NCBI RefSeq assembly: GCF_000764305.2
Contig: NW_025935162.1
Span: 124,001 to 188,000 of the forward strand
DNA from: Hyalella azteca
Taxonomy: Eukaryota; Arthropoda; Malacostraca; Amphipoda; Hyalellidae
Direction of reading: 5' to 3'
Length of the DNA: 64,000 bases
Position numbers and translations under genes: made by a program. Shown here one piece after another: positions 34,901 through 44,612 of the stretch; position 1 is the first letter of the stretch; each line of letters starts with the position of its first letter. A model generated the notes under the pieces. The model saw only the letters and a list, made by a program, of their open reading frames with translations, searched no databases and was not told the origin of the DNA.

Positions 34901-36270
34901 GACCCAGAAGTCATAAGAGGATTTGAAACAAGGTTGTTATTGTGTCCGTGTGGAGCACAGTCGCCTGATTAGAGGCACTGAAGCCTACATCACTACAGAT
35001 ATTACTGTCTCGTTAACAATCTCATTACACGCTTCTCCTTACGAGCTATGATCGAGCGAATGCGTCGCAGGCAAACACGATTTGCTTGCTTTTTGTCGAA
35101 GTCAACACGCTTTTAGAAACAGTTTTCTTGGTGTGAAGCTTTGCTTGTAGTCTGGTATGAGGAAAAAAATTAAGGAAAACTCTCTATTGATCATGAAATC
35201 AAGTTTTCAAGTTCACCATCAAATGAACAATCATCAAATATATCGGGTTAATAAAATTACATACAATCCTAGGCGTGTTTTGGGATTGTTTAGGCAATGA
35301 AGCCATGATGGTTTAATCAAATCTTACCTGGATGGTAAAAATTAAAATTACATATTCAGCATAACAACTGATGGCTTTTACGTATTGTTGTTGTATGCTT
35401 GGCTTGGCAAATCATGCAGACAAACAATAAATTGTAAAAGCCTTAGGAAAAATTCTCATGATATGTGTCTCTCAAATGGAGGCTTGTGAGCGTTCTTTGT
35501 GCCGTTAGTCGAGTGTTAGGTGAACTTTAAAATGTGCTCTCTCGTTTAACGCTACACGTCGTTTATGTAGGCGGTGGTATGGAGGAGGGGTGTGAAAAAT
35601 TCGTTAATTAATTCAAGCTTGTTACACTGCTTGAACTGCAACTGTATTTATGAAATATAGCACTTAAGCATATAAATGACTGCAATTTCAGATACATGGA
35701 CTCCAGCTGCATTTGCTTTTAATTTTTAGGTAGCTTTACTATGGAATCGGAGGCAGTTTTCTGAAGCAATCACCTAATCCCATTTTACTTAATAAGAAAT
35801 ATATTAAAATTTTTCCCGAGGAAGACCATCAGTATGTTACTAAGTTTATGTATCATTATTTAATCATAGACGAAAATGAGTAGCCGGCAACGTTTTGTTC
35901 AAGGCTGGGCTTGATTTATTACAAAAAAATCTTTGAAGAGAACGCATTGAAGCTTGAATTACAAGATGATAATGTCTTTACGACAAATTTGATACAAGAA
36001 AAGGCAGTTTAACTTCCCGGAGCAATCCGGATTTCCAACACAAAGCCGTTATCACAATGCCGATCTTCCATAAATAAATTTTTATAAGTATATCACGAAC
36101 TTAGTCAGTAACAAGACACTGATGGGTGTCAAAATTAGACCGAGTGTATCATTAAGCCCTATTTAACACTAGGCAATACAGAAGTTTGTCTAAATACAGT
36201 TAGGAGAGTAAGTGACAGGCGATATTTTGAGGCGCGAGGGTCCCCCCGCCGGCTGCACGATGTCAGTTCA
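31901..36270. other. No confident gene (about 4.4 kb)
   Basis: A GC-richer patch at 32465-32780 repeats 'gcttggcc' at 32492 and 32568 and has overlapping ORFs on both strands. Plus frame 32834-33064 includes a charged segment (GPENLFILRGWKKFVEEAG) that looks protein-like but is unassigned. A CRE-like TGACGTCA occurs at about 33882. 34750-35060 is mildly GC-richer without a frame. Nothing is supported as a gene. Confidence 0.35.
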
Positions 36271-36274
36271 TTAG

Positions 36275-36582
36275 CTACGGTCAACACTACGCGCTGTTAC
36301 CTTGCCTTACCTCACAAGCTACGGTCAACACTACGCGCTGTTACCTTGCCTTACCTCACAAGCTACGGTCAACACTACGCGCTGCTACCTAGCCTTACCT
36401 CACAAGCTACGGTCAACACTAAGCGCTGCTACCTTGCCTTACCTCACAAGCTACGGTCAACACTACGCGCTGCTACCTTACCTTACCTCACAAGCTACGG
36501 TCAACACTACGCGCTGCTACCTTGCCTTACCTCACAAGCTACGGTCAACACTACGCGCTGCTACCTTGCCTTACCTCACAAG
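36275..36582. repeat. Minisatellite, 44-bp unit, exactly 7 copies
   Basis: The unit is ctacggtcaacactacgcgc followed by tgctaccttgccttacctcacaag. Only a few substitutions are seen (tgttacc in the first two copies, 'tagcc', 'aagcgc', 'ttacc'). Three units make 132 bp, so frames stay open and produce false Leu/Tyr/Pro-rich proteins. Confidence 0.97.
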
Positions 36583-39230
36583 CTTTGCAGTCCGGCTGGC
36601 GTATCTTCATTCTTGCCCGCCATTCAAGCCTCCAGAACGCTTTTCCATTTGCTTGTAATTCTTCCTCACGACTGCAGATAAAATTTCATTTTTTTTCTCA
36701 CGTTTGCAGGCAAAGTTTTCCTTCTTTTTCTCGTAATGAAAGTGAAAACTTTTATTTTTATTACGATGGATTTCGAATTTTTTTCCTCACATTATCAGTA
36801 TAAATTTTATTTCAAAATTTTCTTGCTATCACAACTTTATATCTTCTCACGCCAGCTGTCTAAACTGCGTCTTCCTAACGATTGCCGTCAAAATTTCATT
36901 TTTCTTAGTTCCATACCCATCAATACTTTATTAAAACTTGTTAATAAGCAACAATAGTTACAATAATAACAACTTTTATTACTTCCAATCAGTCAAATAA
37001 TATTGTATTTTCATTAAGTGATAGGAGCTGTGCACATGAAACAATCTCCCCTTGCATTTCGATTGAGTTATTTTTTTTTTAAGTTAATTTATGATGAGAA
37101 CGTTTCTGCGCGAGATTAAATTGGATGAAATTGAATTAATAATGCTGGGAAATGCAGCGAGGAGCTGTGCTGGATATTAACAAAAGTTTCCGTCGTCATA
37201 TATTTATAATTTTCTTCTAACTTGTAGGTGGAGCGAAACTTAGGTAAAATTACAATCACTATTGCGTGCTGCTTAATTTGAAACTACAAAATTTACTGCC
37301 TCTTAAGTAAAATTGAATGATTTATAGCGATTAAATTTTCATGCTGAGAACGAATAAGAATAATTACGTCCAATGTTTTGCCTCAACTGAATATTATTTG
37401 TCACTCTTGTTCGATATAGTCACCAAATAATTCATTAGGCCTATAAAAAGCAGTATTATGAATAAGATCTCAGGCCTTAGAACTACTTTCGCTTAAAAAC
37501 AAATTCTGAAGAGACATGAAATGGTCTCTTAAAATACTTTAAATTGCAAATCTCTTGATTTATGACTTCCGTGTCATCCATCAAAATTTTGACCAAGACT
37601 CAAAGGATCTTTGTGTCACCGACACTGGATAAAGAACCCTTCCAAAATATTAATGATGCTTTACATGAACAAACGTGATCCTGTTTACATTTCAAGTCCT
37701 TATAAAAATGTTGCGGACGCTTCGAAGTCTCGTCCGCTGCATTACTGAAGAGCGTGAAACACAGTTTCGCATCATTTGAACGGAATGTTTGTGCAACATT
37801 TTTTAATGCTATACTGCCTGATTTTAAATGAATATTCAGGAACAAAAGCAAGCCATTAAATTTCATCCTAAAATTTTAATGAGGGCGGCTCCCGCATTAT
37901 ATTTCCTCTGATGTTGCACAGATTTTTTATTCTGGCTGTGAGATTTGCACGGGAAGAGAATTTGTGTACACACTGCAATGCACTCATACGGTCTCTTATA
38001 TAGTGAGCGCTTGCTTTAGCTTAGCTATATAATGGTTATAGCATTGGCATCGCTTCATTGTTTATTGCACGTGCGTCGAAGAATACGTAATGAAAATTTA
38101 ATCGGAACACGTGGGAACTAATTAAAAATTAATAGATAGCGTAGAGTTGGTGTAGTCACTGATATAGACTTAATGCTACAGGTAATCTAAATTAAAACGA
38201 ATATCCAGACACTGTCTCTATAGGAATTTCCGACTCAGGTCACTTCTTCCTTTCTTATCCAGTTTACTTAAAGACTTCCGAACAATTAACCAAAAGAATA
38301 GCTTCTTTGTTCTACAGACGGCAGTTGGATGTGTTTTTCTTTATCTACTCTATAGAAAGTCTGTCCTGTTTTAAAATGCACTTCCAGTTATTTAACAGGC
38401 TGCATCATGTCAATCAAGTAACTCTTCATTATTTGAGAAGCCATTACGAGGCACAAATGTTATCTTGTGAAATTCTGTAGCCATGATGGGATGATCTGAA
38501 GTTTCTGGAGGTAACGGCCAACGATATTATGAGCCTTGCATCTGACAGATGATGTCGCCTAAAGTGATGATTCATGAAAATCTAGTAGACGAAAAAAACT
38601 CTTTTCACTTAATAGTTCAATAAAACAAGCAATAAAGAATTCTGGAGTTCGTCAAGTTGAGATGAGACAGAAGAATCGAGTGCTCTTCCGAAAACGTCTG
38701 AGCATTTCAACGAAAAAATTGCTCTAAATTATATATAGTAAATTTCTAACCGAGCTGTTAACTTTTATATTTTCCAGCTTTTGGGAATAAATGATTTTGT
38801 TTCGTTTTAAATACTTGTCTTCAGTTATAATGTCTATATTGTGCATGGAATTTTCAATATGTTATCTCTGAACTGCTGTTCATTATACAATTTAGTCCCA
38901 CGGAATAAAACTAGTTATTTTTCGTCCATAAAACTTTTGTCTGACACCGATACTAATAATTAGCTCGGCGAAAAGTTATGCTAATTCATCGGATGTCTGT
39001 CAAAAATGAAATCATTTTCAAAAACTTTTTACAACGACAAAACAAATAACGGGAAAATGTTTTCCATCGCCCGAATGCTGCACTCTAGTCTGATTTCAAT
39101 TGTTTTTAGCTCGTCTCCCGAAGTTATAAATCGAAGTATTAATTTTAATAAACGCGAGCAGCGAGAGTACGAAAAAATTTGATACGAGATTCAAATGAAC
39201 ATTTTGGCGTGATTTCAATTAATTTTCAAT
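36583..39230. other. No gene seen (about 2.6 kb)
   Basis: 36600-36950 is pyrimidine-rich on the plus strand with loose repetition of 'cctcac-a-tgcagataaaatttcatttttt', a likely old degenerate repeat. The remainder is AT-rich unique DNA. Confidence 0.4.
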
Positions 39231-39251
39231 TAAATTGCAGAAATTTTTTAA

Positions 39252-39503
39252 ATGGGTAATTTTCCCCCATCTGAACTAGAATTTATTCAGTACCCAAAAT
39301 CATTCATTTCCCGTGTTTTTTTTTTATTCGGCATTGATAAAATACAACGGTTGGGGCATTCATTACAGATTTGTCTGCGAAATTACAACCTCAATGAAAA
39401 GTTTTGTCTACTTCTATCTGTTTATAAAAAGTTTTATCTGCTCCGTAAATTGTTAGCAGTTGGATATGAGATCGAAAGTGTGAGCAATTTATTTTACAAG
39501 TAA
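39252..39503 (+). CDS. Unrecognised 83-residue ORF after a plausible splice acceptor
   Basis: ATG at 39252 follows 'aattaaattgcag' at 39228-39240, a usable intron acceptor. The frame (MGNFPPSELEFIQYPKSF at its start, KKFYLLRKLLAVGYEIESV near the end) runs to TAA. There is no signal peptide, no clear domain and no donor. It contains at 39348-39366 the 19 bases that reappear next to the adaptor at 42198. It may be chance. Confidence 0.15.
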   Translation: MGNFPPSELEFIQYPKSFISRVFFLFGIDKIQRLGHSLQICLRNYNLNEKFCLLLSVYKKFYLLRKLLAVGYEIESVSNLFYK

Positions 39504-40770
39504 TTTAAAGTTTAATAAGAAGGAAATTCCTACTAAAGTCTTCATTCCACCGAAAATTTTAATGTAATGGTGGAAAAAATTCATAAGTTAGATTTAAAAA
39601 CCCCTGTTTCTACTAATTTGTTTCAAAATATTTTGATGGCGAAATGATTTTATTTCGCATTTTTTTGTGTGCTCCTCTGTGAATAAAGAATAAAGAATAA
39701 AGAAATTTCAATACAATAATTCTTTTAGACAATATGACTGCCAATTCTAATGATCTCTGCTAGGAAAATACTGAAAACATCACAGATCCTGACTAATTAT
39801 TTATATGAACTTGGATATGGAATAAATTTTCGCTTCTCTTTCATGTACGCCTGCGTTTCAACAGGAGCAACTTGATGATTCACTAGCCAGGTCCACATTT
39901 TAATTTTTAATTTCCTTAGCCTGAGAATTTTCAACAAAAAAACTTTGGCGTTGCCAACACTTCGTGGTGTTGGCGAGGCTCCAAGGCAGCCACAGGATAT
40001 TCCTAGGGGCTAAAAAACTAGCGTTGGAATTTTAAACTCAAGGCATTTGTGTAAACTTGCAAAGACCATGTTTTCTTAATTTTGGTGCCTATGATGATTT
40101 TCTTGTACATTATTACATTTCTTTTATTATTTTACTCCACGTAGGATTGCCATTAAATCTGAAAAAACTGAAAAACATGGAATTTTAGACCGGTCTCTGG
40201 AGGGAATTAGGATATTTTTCGTAGACAAAAAATTTGTAATTTAAAGCAACATTAGAGATAACAAATTTAACGAGATATTCATTGTCATCACCATGATTAA
40301 AAATTTCTTTACACTTTTTCCAATTCTCGGGAATTCTCGAAGCCCAACATTAATCTGCAGGCCGCAGTGTCAGCGATGCAGGAAATGTCATCTAACTCTA
40401 GCCTGTCACTTTAAATTTAAGGAAACCCGCAGCATTTCCAGCATCATGGAAGGAACCGCAGAGATCAGACTCATTTTTAGGAGCCAGCGAGTTTAAGTTG
40501 GTCGACTGGAGTTTGAGAGCCGCCCGACGCCCATACCTGAAACTAAGCAACTTTCCCGACTTGGCAAGCAGGCTCAATAATACTGATAGGCTTAAAAAGA
40601 GGCCCATCCATGTATATGAGATAACCCTATAGAGCGATGAGTTTTAAAGTTTGGACTGTTGATAGTGCCAATTCAACTGCACTTCACGACTTCCTGAGTG
40701 AAATTTAAATGGTAATTCCCCTTAAAGTTTTTCAAATGGTTGTGCGCTTAAATCTTCCTTATGAGATACG
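39504..40770. other. No gene seen
   Basis: A small hairpin GCCAACAC...GTGTTGGC lies at about 39954-39975. Plus frame 40293-40496 has a Cys cluster (CRPQCQRCRKC) but is overlapped by an opposite frame and is unassigned. Confidence 0.35.
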
Positions 40771-40915
40771 CAAATATGAGGCTCTATTTTAGTATAGGAT
40801 GGAAAAATTTATTCATTTAGGCAAGTTTGATTGGAGACCAGAGAGTATTTTATATTATAAATAAAATTCACTTTATGGTCTTCTATCAAACTTGTCTCCA
40901 ATATATGATCTCTAT
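40770..40915 (-). mobile_element. Relics C: two short coding remnants of the dispersed family in inverted orientation
   Basis: On the minus strand, 40870 to 40775 translates to pieces like YSLVSNQTCLNE then an in-frame stop, then PSYTKI. This matches YALVFNQTCINE and PNYTNI of the 42-kb relic. On the plus strand 40867-40905 gives MVFYQTCL. The two remnants create the imperfect inverted repeat 40822-40840 / 40876-40894. Both are tiny and broken. Confidence 0.45.
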
Positions 40916-41930
40916 ATCGTTATATGCACGACGTTTCATGTATTAATGACAAGATTCAACTTTAATTTAATATTAATGAGATTCCTCGTCTTTTCGCTGT
41001 TGAATTTCTTACAGTTTCATGAACATATAATTCGTATAATTTATTCAAACATCGAAAATTCGAAAGTTCGTTCCAATTTTAACAATCTAATTAATTCTGT
41101 ATATGGCATGTTTTCAGTGACCATTTTTTAATGCTTCTCTAGGCGAAAACGCAGAGGAGAGTAAAAGTTGAAAAACCTACTCGAATTCATGCCTGTCAAA
41201 CCTGCATATAATGTTTTCATTAATTCTTCATTTCGACAATTTGTTTTGGCATTTTCTTTGTTAAAGGAAGGGGATGTTTGCAAAGAGTCATCGAAGCAAA
41301 TGCTCCCTCGAAGCATTGAAACGTGATAATTTTTTATATAGTTCTTAGGCCTCCATTGACTTGTTTGAGGCCATCAGATGATGATTGCATGCTTCCTGAG
41401 CGTGATTCGGCTACTAAAATTTGTAAAAATATCTTGAACATTTCTCGTTTACCATAGGAACAAATTGTTGGCACTGTTCTACAAAGAATCTTGAAGAAGA
41501 TAAGTGCTTGAGATAACAGCCTCGGGCAGTTTCCTGCTCTTTTTGCAAGGGTCTTGAGGCTTGAAAAGAATCCGCATTTGCGTCTGGAAAATGTAGTTTG
41601 TGTCCTCAAAACTTAAATCAGGGCGCGAAATCTTTGTAAGTCTCAGCTCGAGATGTTTCTGGGTAGATGGTCAAAATTCAGAGAATTGTGAAACCGATCT
41701 TCGCTTAAACATGGGGCGAGCTGAACACTGTTAGCCAAGTATGAGTTTATTAATAGAGTTAGCTAAATAGGGATAGTTGAAAAACGTTAGTTAGCTAAGT
41801 TGGGATAGCTGAATTGGGTTAATTAAATCGGGTTTCCTAAATAGTGTTTGAAATGTTTATTGCAGCGACAAGGCGCCTACAGAAAAATAATCTGTAATGT
41901 TACGTAAACTAAACGATATACAAATCAATA
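40916..41930. other. No gene seen; weak repeat near 41740-41850
   Basis: 'gttagctaagt(t/a)ggatag' type text is repeated loosely at 41735-41845. Minus ORFs 41128-41316 and 41334-41609 are unrecognised. Confidence 0.35.
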
Positions 41931-42159
41931 CATACATATCTATATTAGTGTAGTTAGGCAGAAGTTCTTCATTTATACAGGTTTGATTGAAGACCAGAGC
42001 GTACTTTTTATTAACAATTTTCTTATTGTTTTTTTTTTCGATGAGCCGATCGAAATTTCTTGCAGGTGCTTGGAGATCAAAAAGCAGATTACCAAATGAC
42101 ATTTTACTGGAATGCGACGTTTCGAATATATCAATATTCATTATCAAGCAAGTGAACAG
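41930..42159 (-). mobile_element. Relic D of the dispersed family: hammerhead-like motif plus coding remnant
   Basis: Read on the minus strand, a TTGATAAT box, a stem GAAT...ATTC and GAAACGTC occur at 42147-42115. They are followed by an open segment containing LLFDLQAP, LIEKKNNKKIVNK, YALVFNQTCINEELLP and YTNI. This is the best-preserved coding piece of the family and is the reference for relics A, B, C and E. It reads open beyond the motif into the adaptor, where residues are artefactual. A Penelope-like origin is possible and unproven. Confidence 0.5.
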
Positions 42160-42197
42160 CTGTCTCTTATACACATCTAGATGTGTATAAGAGACAG
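42160..42197. other. Nextera mate-pair junction adaptor (technical sequence)
   Basis: CTGTCTCTTATACACATCT is directly followed by its reverse complement. This is the Tn5 mosaic-end pair used in Illumina Nextera mate-pair circularisation. Its translation gives the well-known contaminant peptide VSYTHLDVYKRQ. It is not biological. Confidence 0.99.
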
Positions 42198-42216
42198 CGG
42201 TTGGGGCATTCATTAC
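42198..42216 (+). other. Displaced copy of 39348-39366
   Basis: Nineteen bases identical to genomic sequence 2.8 kb upstream in the same orientation, as expected when a 39348-42159 fragment was circularised and read across the junction. It is followed by a single N at 42217. Confidence 0.9.
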
Positions 42217-42217
42217 N

Positions 42218-42602
42218 CGCTTTAACAGAAATGAATCTGCCGTGTTGCGCTTTAACAGAAATGAATCTGCCGTGTTGCGCTTTAACAGAAATGAATCTGC
42301 CGTGTTGCGCTTTAACAGAAATGAATCTGCCGTGTTGCGCTTTAACAGAAATGAATCTGCCGTGTTGCGCTTTAACAGAAATGAATCTGCCGTGTTGCGC
42401 TTTAACAGAAATGAATCTGCCGTGTTGCGCTTTAACAGAAATGAATCTGCCGTGTTGCGCTTTAACAGAAATGAATCTGCCGTGTTGCGCTTTAACAGAA
42501 ATGAATCTGCCGTGTTGCGCTTTAACAGAAATGAATCTGCCGTGTTGCGCTTTAACAGAAATGAATCTGCCGTGTTGCGCTCTAACAGAAATGAATCTGC
42601 CG
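42218..42602. repeat. Near-perfect 30-bp array, about 13 copies, bounded by adaptor on both sides
   Basis: The unit is cgctttaacagaaatgaatc plus tgccgtgttg. All copies are identical except one base (tctaac) in the last. The array lies between two mosaic-end sequences, so the reads that built it came from untrimmed mate-pair data. The repeat itself is probably genomic, but copy number and position are unreliable. All six frames give spurious repeat ORFs. Confidence 0.9.
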
Positions 42603-42621
42603 CTGTCTCTTATACACATCT
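42603..42621. other. Single Nextera mosaic end (technical sequence)
   Basis: Nineteen-base CTGTCTCTTATACACATCT between the 30-bp array and a displaced genomic block. Confidence 0.99.
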
Positions 42622-42729
42622 GAGAGCAAATTTGCTAAGATAGTTCTATCGAAACAGAATAAAAATGCATTTATAGACGATGAATAAATTTTTTTCGAGC
42701 TGCCCTATCGAAATTCATTAGGCAGATGT
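42622..42729. repeat. 108-bp exact duplicate of 44648-44755 (chimeric)
   Basis: All 108 bases agree with 44648-44755. Because it is bounded by adaptor on both sides it is best explained as the far end of a mate-pair fragment, not a genomic duplication. Confidence 0.95.
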
Positions 42730-42767
42730 CTGTCTCTTATACACATCTAGATGTGTATAAGAGACAG
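42730..42767. other. Second Nextera mate-pair junction adaptor (technical sequence)
   Basis: The same 38-base mosaic-end pair as at 42160. It joins the end of the 44755 block to 42768, consistent with a circularised fragment 42768-44755 of about 2 kb. Confidence 0.99.
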
Positions 42768-42771
42768 CTTC

Positions 42772-43060
42772 TAACTTGAAAATGAATGTTTGTTGCATTC
42801 GAAACGTCGTTAATAAAGAAAGACTACTTCCTGAAATTTGCCTTTTGATCTACCGTCATCTGAAGAAAAGTTCCATTCCCTGAAAATATAAATCAACTAA
42901 TTCTCTGGTCATCAATCGCACGTGTATAATCTATATATACATATCTCTATAAACATATCTAAGCATCATACATGATACACCTACAATCTTGGACATTATA
43001 CTTCAAAACAACCATTTGATTCTATAAGTCAAATTACTGTAATCCTATTTAATTACTAGT
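42772..43060 (+). mobile_element. Relic E of the dispersed family
   Basis: Starts aacttgaaaatgaatgtttg; a stem GAATG...CATTC is followed by GAAACGTCGTTAATAAAG. Then 'accgtcatctgaaga' and a coding remnant with NSLVINRTCI, equivalent to ALVFNQTCI of relic D. Similarity with relic B extends to 'catttgattctat' near 43015. The hammerhead box equivalent to CUGAUGA is degenerate (cttgaaaa). Confidence 0.5.
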
Positions 43061-43639
43061 AGGAAGCCCCATTGCTGGAAGTAATTACACAAGACCGAGC
43101 AGGCTCAGCAGCACCGCCATATATTTACGGTCATGCTTGTGACGTCTGTGAGGGCGGAGGACTTAGTTACTCGAGGCCTCTTACCAGGCGCCGAGTGTTG
43201 CAGGATCAGACTCGAGGATAGCAAAACACGTCCTAAACAATCCTTTGCATGACTCGAGTCTCATCATTAGTAAAATACGGATGACATTATTTGTGTACAA
43301 GATGCCGTCCGTTCCATTCCGCCATTTATAAAATCAAAAAATCTGTATTGCGATTACCTTAATTGTTATTCGAATAGGATTTTCAAATTCGTGAAAGGAG
43401 TTGGAAGCCTGTGATTCATTTTATAAATATTCTCATCTTCTGTTCACACTCACCCATTGACCATTTCAGGTGATCCTCGCACATCTGCCTCAACCTGGCT
43501 ACATCCTTATGTCCATCATAATAATCCTCCACATGAACACAATTTTATCTCATCACACAAACCTATTACCTCCTCACCACAGTCCAGTGATGAGGCATGA
43601 TTCTGTCAGAAGCATTTGCTCATAAGATGTTCTTAACAG
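43061..43639. other. No gene seen; GC-richer patch
   Basis: 43100-43215 is GC-richer (ggcctcttaccaggcgccga) without a supported frame. The rest is AT-rich. Confidence 0.35.
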
Positions 43640-43823
43640 TGGGTTCTGTGATGCTGGTGAAGTGGGTTCTGTGATGCCGGTGAAGTGGGTTCTGTGATGC
43701 CGGTGAAGTGGGTTCTGTCATGCCGGTGAAGTGGGTTCTGTGATGCCGGTGAAGTGGGTTCTGTGATGCCGGTGAAGTGGGTTCTGTGATGCCGGTGAAG
43801 TGGGTTCTATGATGCCGGTGAAG
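43640..43823. repeat. Minisatellite, 23-bp unit, 8 copies
   Basis: The unit is tgggttctgtgatgccggtg plus aag. Only three substitutions are seen across the array, so it is young. Confidence 0.96.
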
Positions 43824-44273
43824 TGGGTCAACTAATTAACTAAACTCATGTGAAGCGTGAGTCTCATTTGAAGTCCGAGCTCAAGTCCACAAAGCTGGCA
43901 ACCGCCGAGCATAAATTGCAGTCCCTTTGTTGGTGCGCGAGTCCATGTGTGTGGGACAAACTTGTTACGTTAACGTGGTACAGAACTTGCAGGAGCTGAT
44001 AGCAACTGTGCGTTTGACATAACTTGCCTGTAATTATAACGTCTATGAAGTCAAACTGCAAGTTACAACAAGATTCATATAGCGACTGTTCATATTATTA
44101 TACTGATCAAACCGTCCATATACCGAGAAAATAAATCTAACACCGCCGAAAATTCAGACATGGGAAAAACTACTTTTCCAACGATGGTATTATCTTTTAT
44201 AGCAAGAAGACGTTTTATGTAACCGCTAAAAAAAAATTGAGCCGGCCAGTGAAGCTCTGAGTGCTGCGCCAGC
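43824..44273. other. No gene seen
   Basis: Unique spacer. A 65-codon minus ORF at 43864-44061 has no recognised motif. Confidence 0.35.
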
Positions 44274-44612
44274 CTAAGATTCTTTATAACCCGCCTCTTC
44301 TATTTCTTCCATGTATCGGCACGTTCGTTTTGTAAACTGCAAGCCACATAACTGGGACAAATAAGTACATGAAATCTCATTTTCCCAGTCCAGTTCGCCA
44401 GTGGTTGACAGCGACGGGTTCGTTTCGTTTGCATATTTCAGCCGCAACACACCTGGCGCGACAGGGGCTCCAGTGAGAGGCATTGCCTCCACGATAAATG
44501 GCGTGAATGTCCACGTCACCAGCGAAAGACATGCATTGTCGGCCTGTCTTTGATAGTCGTCTATAAAGCCATTAATATTTATTACTGCATGGACGCTCCC
44601 ATAGAATAATGG
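44274..44612 (-). CDS. Best anonymous exon candidate: 112-codon open frame in a GC-rich island
   Basis: The frame is open from just after a TAG (44613-44615) to a TAG at 44274-44276. It sits in a clearly GC-richer island, and translation has a globular, non-repetitive composition: GFIDDYQRQADNACLSL, then PFIVEAMPLTGAPVAPG, LDWENEISCTYLSQLCG and an acidic C-terminus (MEEIEEAGYKES). Four Cys residues lie in the C-terminal half and one upstream. No ATG opens the full frame (the first internal ATG leaves about 70 residues), so it would be a last coding exon. The bases before it (ttccaaatag on the minus strand) are a possible though weak acceptor. I recognise no family. Confidence 0.35.
   Translation of the reverse strand, partial: PLFYGSVHAVININGFIDDYQRQADNACLSLVTWTFTPFIVEAMPLTGAPVAPGVLRLKYANETNPSLSTTGELDWENEISCTYLSQLCGLQFTKRTCRYMEEIEEAGYKES

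Noticed and set aside
36302..36803. Leu/Tyr/Pro-rich ORFs over the 44-bp array
   Set aside because: Array translations; the non-repeat tail shows no motif.
40293..40607. Cys cluster CRPQCQRCRKC suggesting a zinc finger
   Set aside because: Spacing does not fit a classical finger, the ORF is short, and an opposite-strand ORF overlaps.
42167..42643. Repeat proteins of 133-150 residues on both strands
   Set aside because: They are made from the 30-bp array and Nextera adaptor; residues such as VSYTHLDVYKRQ and SLIHI are adaptor-derived.
43090..43160. Possible second copy of the TTAA MITE interior (atatttacggtcatg...gacgtct)
   Set aside because: Only short blocks match, and no terminal repeats or TTAA pair were found nearby.
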